DNA of 13,221 nt from DAOVRD01 sp964605915 (GTDB lineage Bacteria; Planctomycetota; Brocadiia; SM23-32), in assembly GCA_964605915.1 (NCBI GenBank), contig CAZSET010000107.1, forward strand, positions 1 to 13,221, read 5' to 3'. Below the pieces are notes generated by a model, which was not told the origin of the DNA, searched no databases, and saw nothing but the letters and a program-made list of their open reading frames with translations. This document shows positions 1-6,587 of this stretch, piece after piece. Each line of letters starts with the position of its first letter. Position 1 is the stretch's first letter. Both the position numbers and the translations under genes were made by a program.

Positions 1-251
1 CACTGGCCGGCGTCTGCGTCCATCTGCGTCATGGGGTGCGGGTACGGGAAGGGTCGGTAGCCGTAATGCAGGTCGCTCTCGCAGTCCGGCGGGCGCGTGA
101 AGTAGTCTCGGTCCTCACGGATGAAGTGGTGGTCGCCCGGGCTGGTGAGCGACACCCCGACCGGATCGCCGTTGAGCGTGTTGTCCCAGACGTGGAAGGC
201 GTTGATCTCATCCTACTCCGGGTAGTGGCGCCCCCAGGCCGCAAACCGGTC
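1..251 (-). pseudogene. C-terminal remnant of a secreted right-handed beta-helix-type protein, broken by an amber codon
   Basis: Read on the minus strand from about base 251 to base 1, one frame gives a protein-like stretch that includes FAAWGRHYPE, then a TAG at 213-215, then DEINAFHVWDNTLNG and GDHHFIREDRDYF, ending near YRPFPYPHPM. The DYF/DYY stretch followed by a Y-x-YPHP ending is, from memory, characteristic of the C-terminus of secreted right-handed parallel beta-helix (pectate-lyase-like) proteins of planctomycetes and other environmental bacteria. No start is visible: the upstream side runs into an integrase remnant in the same frame. The frame stays open to the window edge, so the true stop lies outside. 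The amber codon sits where the family would have an acidic or Gln residue, so a point mutation (CAG or GAG to TAG) is a simple explanation. The family is recognised from short motifs only. Confidence 0.45.
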
Positions 252-263
252 GGATTCCTCCTC

Positions 264-416
264 TCACAGGTCGGTTGCGAGGCTGTGGCGCAGGGCATGG
301 ATGTCGGCTGTCCGGCCGCGCTCGTCGCGCTTCGGGATGCCTGCCGCTGCAAGGTCGCGGCCGAAGATCCTGACGAAGTCGCGCGGCGCGTCGGAGAGTG
401 GCTCGTCGGCCGGCAA
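264..416 (-). pseudogene. Tyrosine recombinase (phage integrase family) catalytic-domain remnant
   Basis: About 50 codons on the minus strand, ending in TGA at 264-266, read as a piece of a tyrosine recombinase catalytic domain. The segment DLAAAGIPKRDERGRT is followed by DIHALRHSLATDL. The HALRH piece is the conserved His-x-x-Arg box of XerC/D-type recombinases, and the preceding AAGIPKRDERGR wording is typical of planctomycete integrases. The N-terminal DNA-binding domain, the first catalytic Arg and the C-terminal catalytic Tyr region are all absent, so the product cannot be active. The remnant lies 8 bases beyond the typA stop codon and runs in frame into the beta-helix remnant. This suggests an old integration or deletion scar. 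Identity is fairly sure from the motif; the history is inferred. Confidence 0.6.
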
Positions 417-424
417 GGGATGGG

Positions 425-2305
425 TCAGCTCTTCAGGGCTATCTCGCGACGGCGCTCTTTCTTGCGCTCCTGGGCGCTCAGGACGTCCTTGCACAAGCGG
501 ATGGAGTTCGGCGTGACCTCGACGAGTTCATCCTCGGCGATCCACTCCAGTGCCTGGTCGAGGGTCATTCTGCGCGGCACTTCCAGGACGACCGCCTGGT
601 CCTTGGTGGAGGAGCGGTGGTTGGTCATCGCCTTGCGTTTGGTGGGGTTGCAGGTCATGTCTTGCGGGCGGGAGTTCTCCCCGACGATCTGGCCGGCATA
701 GACCCGCTCCCCAGGCGAGACGAACAGGACGGCGCGCTCCTGGAGACCCTTCAACTGGTGGGCCGTGGCCGGGCCGGTCGCCAGGCTGATGAGAGAGCCG
801 CGCGTGCGGGAGGGGATCTCGCCCCTCCAGGCCCCGTAGCCAATGAAGCGGCTGGTCAAGATGCCAAGCCCGCGCGTGTCCGTCAGGAACTCGCTACGGT
901 AGCCGATCAGCCCCCTGGTCGGGATCTCGAACTCCATGCGCACAAGCCCCGTGTCCGGGCACGCCATGTGCTTCAGCCTGCCCTTGCGGCGCGCCAGCTT
1001 CACGATGATGACGCCATGGAACTCCGCTGGCACGTCGGCCACGAGTTGCTCGATCGGCTCCTGCGTTCTGCCGGCTTCGTCCGTGTGCGTGATCACCTCC
1101 GGGCGCGATACGCACAGCTCCAGCCCCTCGCGGCGCATCTCCTCGATCAGGATGCCCAGGTGCAGCTCGCCGCGTCCGGACACCTTCAGTCCGTCCGGGC
1201 GCCCGACGTCCTCGACGCGCAGGGCCACGTTGGTGCGCATCTCGCGCGCCAGCCGGTCGCGTATCTGGCGCATCATCATGACGGTGCCCTCCTCGCCGGC
1301 GAAGGGGCTGGTGTTGACGAGGAAGAACATGGAGACGGTCGGCTCCTCGATCTCCAGCGGCTTGAGGGCCGGCGCCTCCATCTGAGGCGCCGAGAAGGTA
1401 TCCCCGATGCCGATCTGCTCGGGGCCCGCCATCCAGACGATGTCGCCGGCGCCGACTTCATCGGCAGGCACGCGCTCCAGACCGCGCGTCACCCACAGTT
1501 CCAGGGCCCGCTCGGGCGTGGAGGAGACCACATCCCAGCCCGCGTCACGGCGGCCCGGACAGCGCCACCGGGTGGCGGTGCGGACCAGTTCGTCGCCTCT
1601 CTTCAGGCTGCCCGACAGCACGCGCCCGCAGCCTATCTGCCCCAGGTAGTCGCTCCAGGCCAGGGCGCTCACCTGCATGCGGAACGGCACGTCCGGGGCT
1701 ACGTGTGGCGGGGGGACGTGCTCGATGATCGTCTCCAACAGGGCGTCCACGCCCTGGCGCGGCTCGCCGTTCAGGTGGCGAACTGCCCAGCCCTCCAGGG
1801 CGGAGGCGTAGAGGACGGGGAAGTCGGCCTGGCGGTCGTCCGCGCCAAGCTCAAGGAACAGGTCGAAGGTCTTCTCCAGGGCGGCCTCCGGCCGGGCGTT
1901 GGCCTGGTCCACCTTGTTGATGACCACGATGGGATGCAGGCCCAGCCGCAGGGCGCGCATGAGCACGTAGCGTGTCTGGGGCATCGGCCCCTCGCCGGCA
2001 TCCACCACCAGCAAGGCCGAGTCCACCATGGACATGACGCGCTCGACCTCGCCGGAGAAGTCGGCGTGGCCGGGTGTGTCGACGATGTTGATGAGGTGAT
2101 CGTCCCAGGTGACCGTGCAGTGCTTGGCGCGGATGGTGATGCCCCGCTCGCGCTCCAACTCATAGTTGTCCATCACGCGCTCGGCCACCTGCTGGTTGTC
2201 GCGGAAGACGTGCGCGGCCCGGAAGATCGCGTCAATCAGCGTCGTCTTGCCGTGGTCTATGTGCGCGATGATCGCCAGGTTGCGTATTCTGTCCACGTCG
2301 GCCAT
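425..2305 (-). CDS. typA: TypA/BipA ribosome-associated translational GTPase
   Basis: A complete 626-residue protein of the TypA/BipA family (usual length about 605-615), a cytoplasmic EF-G-like GTPase that binds the 70S ribosome and supports 50S assembly and growth under stress or cold. GTPase motifs in order: P-loop AHIDHGKTT (residues 14-22), RGITI (54-58), DTPGHADF (76-83), NKVD (130-133) and SAL (168-170). The C-terminal part carries the family-specific GENSRPQDM and DELVEVTPNSIRL segments. The frame stays open upstream to about 2545, but I chose the ATG at 2305. MADVDRIRNLAIIAHIDHG is the normal family N-terminus, and AGGA lies 8 bases before it. The gene stands alone between a promoter-bearing spacer and the pseudogene scraps. 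The reading is secure. Confidence 0.96.
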   Translation of the reverse strand: MADVDRIRNLAIIAHIDHGKTTLIDAIFRAAHVFRDNQQVAERVMDNYELERERGITIRAKHCTVTWDDHLINIVDTPGHADFSGEVERVMSMVDSALLVVDAGEGPMPQTRYVLMRALRLGLHPIVVINKVDQANARPEAALEKTFDLFLELGADDRQADFPVLYASALEGWAVRHLNGEPRQGVDALLETIIEHVPPPHVAPDVPFRMQVSALAWSDYLGQIGCGRVLSGSLKRGDELVRTATRWRCPGRRDAGWDVVSSTPERALELWVTRGLERVPADEVGAGDIVWMAGPEQIGIGDTFSAPQMEAPALKPLEIEEPTVSMFFLVNTSPFAGEEGTVMMMRQIRDRLAREMRTNVALRVEDVGRPDGLKVSGRGELHLGILIEEMRREGLELCVSRPEVITHTDEAGRTQEPIEQLVADVPAEFHGVIIVKLARRKGRLKHMACPDTGLVRMEFEIPTRGLIGYRSEFLTDTRGLGILTSRFIGYGAWRGEIPSRTRGSLISLATGPATAHQLKGLQERAVLFVSPGERVYAGQIVGENSRPQDMTCNPTKRKAMTNHRSSTKDQAVVLEVPRRMTLDQALEWIAEDELVEVTPNSIRLCKDVLSAQERKKERRREIALKS

Positions 2306-2426
2306 GCCAGGAGTCCTGCTCGTGAGGAAGGCGCACAATCCCCTCTGGTGCCTTTGGCGGCGGGACGCCTCCACGCGACTGAGGGGCGCCGGTTCCCGAT
2401 CGGGCGAGAGGGTGAGACACCAACCT

Positions 2427-2455
2427 ATGATAGACGAAGGCGGGGGCCGCTGCAA
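2427..2455 (-). promoter_or_regulatory. Sigma70-type promoter for typA
   Basis: On the minus strand, TTGCAG (2450-2455) and TATCAT (2427-2432) are separated by exactly 17 bases. Each matches the sigma70 consensus at four or five of six positions. Transcription would start near 2420 and give a leader of about 115 bases before the typA ATG at 2305. The 267-base spacer between typA and the acetamidase remnant shows no gene of its own. It separates typA from the upstream minus-strand cluster, so typA is probably transcribed on its own. Prediction by eye only. Confidence 0.5.
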
Positions 2456-2572
2456 CTGCCGGGGAGTGGTGCTCGGCAGTTGATGGTCGTCGGTCCCCTT
2501 TCCCGCATTGACCGACGAGCGAGCCGCAGCCTGGCCAGGTACCATGCGCTGCGACCCCGTGCGCCGATACGA

Positions 2573-3211
2573 TCACTCGAGCGGCAGCTCCAGAAAGACC
2601 GTCCGCGGCCATCTGCCTTCCTCGCCCGCCATCGCGATGAGGTGGTGATCGGACATCATCCAGATGGCTCCGTTGCGAAGACTCCCTCCCTTCACGGCCG
2701 TCGAATATGCCTCGGCCAGCGAGATGCCCCGCACGCTCATCAGCAAGTAGGTCATGTCTCTGACGGCACTTCGCACTGCTGCCCAGTAGGTCAGCCCCAG
2801 GCCCACCGTCATGACCTTGTTATCCATCTGGATGACCGGCCTGGGCGCGGGAAACTTGTCGGATACGTTGACCGTCAGCGTCACCTCGCCGTTGGCTTCC
2901 ATGCCCGTCCCGGAGATCTCGCCATCGCCCTGGTCCCAGGGATTCGGACACTGTTCGCGTGCGGCAAGGCTTATGCTTCCGATCATTCGGCGATAGGGAA
3001 CCCTGATGTTCCCCGGCAGGATGGATTCCCCATTCTCCATTGGCACCTCGAATTTGACATCCCTGATGCACTGGAGTTCCAGAATCTCAGGGATTATTCC
3101 GTAGTCGGGATCGACACCAAAGGTCCCGCTCGTGACGATGTCTTCGACGTGGATGGCAACGACATCGCCCACCTCCACGCCCTTGATGAAAACGGGGCCC
3201 TCTTTGCTGGC
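2573..3211 (-). pseudogene. Acetamidase/formamidase family protein, missing its N-terminus and probably a central segment
   Basis: About 212 residues resemble the FmdA/AmdA acetamidase/formamidase family, which hydrolyses short-chain amides to ammonia and an acid. Recognisable blocks are GPVFIKGVEVGDVVAIHVED near the front, YRRMIGSISLA in the middle, QGDGEISGTGMEANGEVTL, and a C-terminal helix with AVRDMTYLLMSVRGISLAEAY. Family members are near 300 residues. Here roughly the first 55 are absent, replaced in frame by DUF2156 sequence. Between SISLA and QGDGE the usual Gly/His-rich stretch (around GGN-D and GD-HA, part of the active site) appears to be missing as well. No ATG with a ribosome-binding site fits the homologous part: an ATG at 3427 opens the same frame, but its first 55 codons lie opposite-frame within the DUF2156 gene. 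A non-functional remnant is the best reading. A genuinely short divergent family member is the alternative. Confidence 0.65.
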
Positions 3212-3548
3212 GTCCCTGTCGGCGGCGAGCTGCCACCCGGCCTCACGCAACGGCTCGGCGACTGAGGGCCGGCAGCCGCTCGAAGCGTTCGATGCCCGAC
3301 TCCTCCAGCAGCGGCAGGAGGTCGGCCGGGCCGGCTTCGCCAATCGGCGGGCCGAGCACGCTGCGGTCGCCGTCGCGCTCCTGCACGAGCACGAGCGCGC
3401 CCTTCGCTTCGGCCAGGAGGACGGCACGCAGTTCGCGCCAGACGTAGAGGTTCGCGAAGGTCTGCTCGGATACCTCGGGCGGAAAGCGCCGCAGCGCCTC
3501 GTTCAGCCGCGCCCGGTCCGACAGGTTCAGAGGGTTGAAGTCCAGCAT
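3212..3548 (-). pseudogene. DUF2156 (phosphatidylglycerol lysyltransferase C-terminal-like) protein, N-terminal fragment with frameshift
   Basis: The start at 3548 gives MLDFNPLNLSDRARLNEAL, then SEQTFANLYVWREL, which is the hallmark opening of DUF2156/LPG_synthase_C proteins (GNAT-like fold, about 290-300 residues, function mostly unknown). The frame ends at a TGA at 3243-3245 after about 101 residues. Family-like sequence (VAEPLREAGWQLAADRD) resumes in another frame from about 3262. One extra C in the CCC at about 3266-3270 would explain the shift. After DRD, near 3212, the sequence changes in frame to the acetamidase-type protein, so two thirds of the DUF2156 domain is missing. Only a weak GGAG lies about 15 bases before the ATG. 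The start is 55 bases past the radical SAM gene stop, as in an operon. The frameshift could be a sequencing error; the truncation could not. Confidence 0.65.
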
Positions 3549-3603
3549 GGTATCGTTTCTATTCTCCGTGGGGGCGATCAGTCGTGCGAGCCGGCGTCGG
3601 CAT

Positions 3604-4623
3604 TCACGCCAATACGAACGGCAGGTCCCGGCCGCAGTCCGGGCAGCGCGGCTCGGTCATGCTCACGGTCGGCCGGGCATAGCCCGCCCTCTTCACCAAC
3701 AGCTTGCCGCAGCCGGGGCAGTAGGTGTTCTGCCCCTCGGCCGTCAGCACGTTGCCCATGTAGACGTAGCCGAGGCCGGCTTCCTTCCCCACATCCCTGG
3801 CCAGCAGCATGCTGTCCATCGGCGTAGGCGGCAGGTCGGTCTCCATGTAGCTGGGATGGAAGCGCGAGATGTGCCACGGTACGTCGGGCGAGACGCCGAC
3901 GAGGAACTGCGCGATGCTGGTGAGCTCCTCCCGCGAGTCGTTCTGCCCCGGAACGACCAGCGTGGTCACCTCGACGTGAATGCCGGCCGCGTGCATGCCG
4001 GCGATGGCGTCCAGGACGGGCTGGAGGCGGGCCTTGCACTTGGTGCGGTAGAAGTCGTCGTTGAAGGACTTCAGGTCCACGTTGGCCGCGTCGATCAGGC
4101 CCGTCATCGCCTCGACCGCCTCGGGCGACTCATAACCGTTCGTTACGAAGACGTTCTTCAGCCCTTTGTCCTTCGCCAGCCGGGCGCAGTCAAGGGCGTA
4201 CTCCATGAAGATGGTCGGCTCGGTGTAGGTGTAGGCGATGCTGGCGGCCCGGCCCGAGACGGCAGTCTGCACGTCCTGGTCCGGCCGTGTGTAGCCGAGC
4301 GCTTCGAAGGCGGGCGCCGCGTCGGTCTGGGATATCTGCCAGTTCTGGCAGAACGAGCACCGGAAGTTGCAGCCGGGCGTGGCGATGGAGTAGGCCGCCG
4401 TGCCGGGCAGGAAGTGATAGAGGGGCTTCTTCTCGATGGGGTCCATGTGGCGGGCGACGATGCGGCCGTAGGTCAGCGTGTAGAGCGTGCCGCCCCGGTT
4501 CTGCCGCACGCGGCAGAAGCCCCGCTTGCCGTCCGCGATCCGGCAGCGATGGCTGCACAGGAGGCAATTGACGGCGTTCTCCTCGCCCTTGCCGTAGAGG
4601 ATCGCCTCGTGCTCGTGCGGCAT
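3604..4623 (-). CDS. amrS: AmmeMemoRadiSam system radical SAM enzyme (AmrS)
   Basis: A 339-residue radical SAM protein of the AmrS type, formerly annotated as pyruvate-formate-lyase-activating-like. The SAM/4Fe-4S cluster motif CNFRCSFC uses Cys85, Cys89 and Cys92. Ahead of it is an N-terminal Cys cluster (Cys20, 23, 27, 37; CLLCSHRCRIADGKRGFC) and the family phrase DPIEKKPLYHFLPG (61-74). A C-terminal zinc-ribbon-like pair follows (Cys302/305 and Cys327/330). This Cys layout and the length match AmrS, whose reaction is not established; the family is named for co-occurrence with AMMECR1 (AmrA) and Memo (AmrB) proteins. Neither partner is in this window. The ATG at 4623 has a strong AGGGGAG five bases upstream. 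It lies 38 bases after the aldolase stop, so the two are probably cotranscribed. Confidence 0.88.
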   Translation of the reverse strand: MPHEHEAILYGKGEENAVNCLLCSHRCRIADGKRGFCRVRQNRGGTLYTLTYGRIVARHMDPIEKKPLYHFLPGTAAYSIATPGCNFRCSFCQNWQISQTDAAPAFEALGYTRPDQDVQTAVSGRAASIAYTYTEPTIFMEYALDCARLAKDKGLKNVFVTNGYESPEAVEAMTGLIDAANVDLKSFNDDFYRTKCKARLQPVLDAIAGMHAAGIHVEVTTLVVPGQNDSREELTSIAQFLVGVSPDVPWHISRFHPSYMETDLPPTPMDSMLLARDVGKEAGLGYVYMGNVLTAEGQNTYCPGCGKLLVKRAGYARPTVSMTEPRCPDCGRDLPFVLA

Positions 4624-4661
4624 CGTCTCCCCTCACGGAGCTTCCGGAACGCCGTCGCGCC

Positions 4662-5741
4662 TCAGTAGCCGAAGTCGGCGCGCACGCCGCTGCCCTTCGG
4701 CTTGGCGTCCGTGTCGATGACGGCCTTCGCCTCGTCGGCCATGCTGCTGAACTTGTGCCACCAGGGCGGGCTGACGATGCCGGCCAGCGCCTTGATCTGC
4801 CGCATGCGGGGCAGCGCTATCTCGGCGAAGGACTCGGCCAGCGTGTCCAGGTCCCTGGTTTTTTCCATGGTGAAGGCTTCTTTGAAGTAGGCCCGCCCGC
4901 ACATGGGCCCCGCGAACAGGTCGCTGACCAGCGCGTACTGCGCGGCGTACTGCTCGAAGTCCACGGCTGCGCTCAGCAGCAGCATGGGGCGAGCCACCGT
5001 CGAGTACATTAGCACGGCCGCGCTACGCACCTCGTCGGGGGTGCTGATGCGCTGGACGGTGCCGTCCTTCTCCTCCATCCAGAGCACGGGGACCTGCGTC
5101 TTGTAGAAATGCCCGAACGGGCCGAAGTCCTCGGCCATTCGCACGACGCCCTCGGACAGACGGCGGGCCATGTCGGGCTTCGACTCGCCGGGGCGCTGGA
5201 AGATGAGCGTCTCGTTGAACAGAGGCTTCCCCAGCGCGCAGCACCTCTCGAACACGTCCCGGAGCCAGTCGCGGTTCCGCTTCCAGCTTTCCTCGTGATC
5301 AGGATCGAGCTTGACGAGCGTCTTGAAGGCGTCTACGTGTTCGGCCACTTCCTCGGGCTCGATCGCCAGGCGCGCGAGCTGGCCGCGGCCGCCGTCCATC
5401 TCCTCGGTGCGCGTGTCCTCCAGCCGGCCGATCAGCATGGTCTTCTCGCCCAGCAGCTCGTGAAAGCCGGGGCTCAGGTAGGCCAGGTGGTTGAACAGCG
5501 CCGCGGACGGCGTCCCCTGAAGCGCTTTGGCGAAACGGCGGCAGATGTCCCGCACGTCGTCGTCGGTGGCCTCGCGATCCTCGCCCACGTGCTTCAGGTA
5601 GCTCTGGAACAGCCTCAGGTACGAGCTATGCTGGTCGGACGCGAAGACGTCCAGCGTCCCCTGCGGAGCATAGCGCGCAAGCACGCGAAAGACCTCCTCG
5701 CTGACGGCGGTCCCGTCAGAGTACTCCGCCCACACGGTCAT
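4662..5741 (-). CDS. Putative class I aldolase of the LacD / DUF2090 type
   Basis: A 359-residue soluble protein that I read as a divergent (beta/alpha)8 class I aldolase related to tagatose-1,6-bisphosphate aldolase (LacD) and DUF2090/sulfofructose-phosphate aldolases. Supporting pieces in barrel order: FASDQHSS (34-40, like the LacD AxDQR start), TLVKLDPDHEES (141-152, like the K-x-L-x-Y-P strand), GKPLFNETLIF (171-181), FYKTQVPVLW (212-221) and the phosphate-binding end LLLSAAVDFEQY then GPMCGRAYFKEA (255-289). Lys214 would be the Schiff-base lysine by analogy. The substrate cannot be told from sequence; sugar bisphosphates or a sulfosugar phosphate are options. The ATG at 5741 has AAGGGGGG about seven bases upstream, a very strong Shine-Dalgarno. 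It lies 81 bases after the ferritin-like gene and 38 before amrS. The family call is moderately sure, the function is not. Confidence 0.6.
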   Translation of the reverse strand: MTVWAEYSDGTAVSEEVFRVLARYAPQGTLDVFASDQHSSYLRLFQSYLKHVGEDREATDDDVRDICRRFAKALQGTPSAALFNHLAYLSPGFHELLGEKTMLIGRLEDTRTEEMDGGRGQLARLAIEPEEVAEHVDAFKTLVKLDPDHEESWKRNRDWLRDVFERCCALGKPLFNETLIFQRPGESKPDMARRLSEGVVRMAEDFGPFGHFYKTQVPVLWMEEKDGTVQRISTPDEVRSAAVLMYSTVARPMLLLSAAVDFEQYAAQYALVSDLFAGPMCGRAYFKEAFTMEKTRDLDTLAESFAEIALPRMRQIKALAGIVSPPWWHKFSSMADEAKAVIDTDAKPKGSGVRADFGY

Positions 5742-5822
5742 GTAGATTCCCCCCTTTGCTGATCGATGAACGTCACCTGACCAGGCTTGTCGGGACCGTC
5801 TGCGCCCTGGACAGATCCGGGG

Positions 5823-6128
5823 CTACTCCCCCAGCTCCTCGGCCAGTTCGTCCACCTCGGCGGCGCCGCCCTTCATTAGCTCCTCCTCGTCGTCGAGCAG
5901 GATGTTGAGCAGGCGCTGGAACTCGCCGGCGTGCACACGCTCCTCGTCGGCGATGTCCAGCAGCACCCCTTTGGCCAACGGATCGTCCGTGGCATCGGCG
6001 TGCGCCTGGTACAGGTGAACGGCCTCCTCTTCGGCCGCCAGGTTCAGGCGGATGGCACGGGTCAGCTCCGCCTTCGTCATCTTGCGGTCCGGTGCCATCC
6101 CGCTGAACGGATTCAGAAATTCGGGCAT
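5823..6128 (-). CDS. Ferritin-like protein related to encapsulin-associated ferritins
   Basis: A complete 101-residue all-helical protein. Two helices carry di-iron ligands: AAEEEAVHLY with Glu33, Glu35 and His38, and DEERVHAGEF with Glu63, His66 and Glu69. The arrangement (KMT-x-x-EL near residue 16, HADATDDPLAKGVLLDIADEE, then an acidic C-terminal tail) closely resembles the ferritin-like domain fused to the encapsulin shell protein of Pyrococcus furiosus. Stand-alone relatives are usually iron-oxidising cargo packed into encapsulin cages, and the acidic tail may carry such a targeting signal. No encapsulin shell gene is in the window. The ATG at 6128 has GGGGGAGG about six bases upstream, a very strong site. 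It is the first gene of the minus-strand unit. Family is secure; encapsulation is inference. Confidence 0.85.
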   Translation of the reverse strand: MPEFLNPFSGMAPDRKMTKAELTRAIRLNLAAEEEAVHLYQAHADATDDPLAKGVLLDIADEERVHAGEFQRLLNILLDDEEELMKGGAAEVDELAEELGE

Positions 6129-6266
6129 GACTTGCCTCCCCCTGAACAGAAGTAAATGAGAAGAACGCCCGTTACGAGATCTCTATCTTCCTGGCTCTGG
6201 CGGAAGCCGCTTTCGGCGACTCCCCCGTCGTACCAGGCCACAGTGCCTTGCTGGTCCACGTTGGCT

Positions 6267-6439
6267 CTCAGGCGCTGCTGCAAAACCCCATCCTGGCTTC
6301 GGCCGGCTGCGACCACCGACGGGCTGTGTCGGCCTGCATCGGCGATTCTGGCCTTTGAATCGCCTGCTTCGGCCTCCTTGCCCTCGGCGTTCTCGCTCGA
6401 CCTCGGGCCGACGGAGCGGGTTCTGCAGTAGCGCCTTAG
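6267..6439. repeat. Large imperfect palindrome, about 173 bp
   Basis: Left arm 6267-6292 begins CTCAGGCGCTGCTGCAAAAC. The reverse complement of the right arm, 6414-6439, begins CTAAGGCGCTACTGCAGAAC. They match at about 22 of the first 26 positions. The midpoint (6353) coincides with the midpoint of a perfect inner stem GGCGATTC (6341-6348) / GAATCGCC (6357-6364) with an eight-base loop. The sequence between the arms is also partly self-complementary. One long hairpin-like unit rather than unrelated inverted repeats is therefore likely. Candidates are a non-autonomous MITE-like element, an intergenic palindromic repeat family, or a structured RNA. No transposase is present and no clear target-site duplication was found. 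Confidence 0.6.
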
Positions 6440-6520
6440 CCGCATGGCTCGTCGGCGACCGCCCACCGGCTGCGGGATGCCGAGGTCGCTGCCTGACACG
6501 CAGGCGGCCACCTCATGCGG
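6440..6520. repeat. Second palindrome directly abutting the first, 81 bp
   Basis: CCGCATG (6440-6446) is inverted exactly as CATGCGG (6514-6520). Inside lies a small perfect stem GCCTG-acacg-CAGGC (6491-6505). The remainder is only partly complementary. It begins one base after the larger palindrome ends, so the two may belong to one structured or repeated unit. Confidence 0.4.
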
Positions 6521-6587
6521 CTTTCTCGTCCGGCACGCATCTACCCGCGCGCCGCCGCGGCCATGTCAAGAAGAAGGCCCCGCCTCG

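Larger units (their letters stand above)
6129..6587. other. 459-base spacer between ferredoxin and ferritin genes with no convincing gene
   Basis: Short open frames cross this stretch on both strands, but none has a ribosome-binding site, recognisable motif or convincing composition. The promoter of the ferritin-led unit must lie here, but I could not find a good -35/-10 pair. The block is dominated by two neighbouring palindromes (listed separately). The left part, 6160-6260, also folds on the minus strand into short GC stems such as GCCGAAAGCGGC. It may be a transcribed structured RNA or a decayed small mobile element. Confidence 0.5.

Noticed and set aside
398..3265. A 955-codon open frame on the plus strand opposite typA and the acetamidase remnant
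   Set aside because: It is antisense to typA, which has complete GTPase motifs. The product is a His/Arg/Ala/Gly-rich string with no domain, a known artefact of GC-rich codon bias.
6267..6439. Palindrome as an insertion-sequence pair of ends with an internal transposase
   Set aside because: The 173-bp span is too short for a transposase and no target-site duplication is evident. Only a non-autonomous element remains possible.
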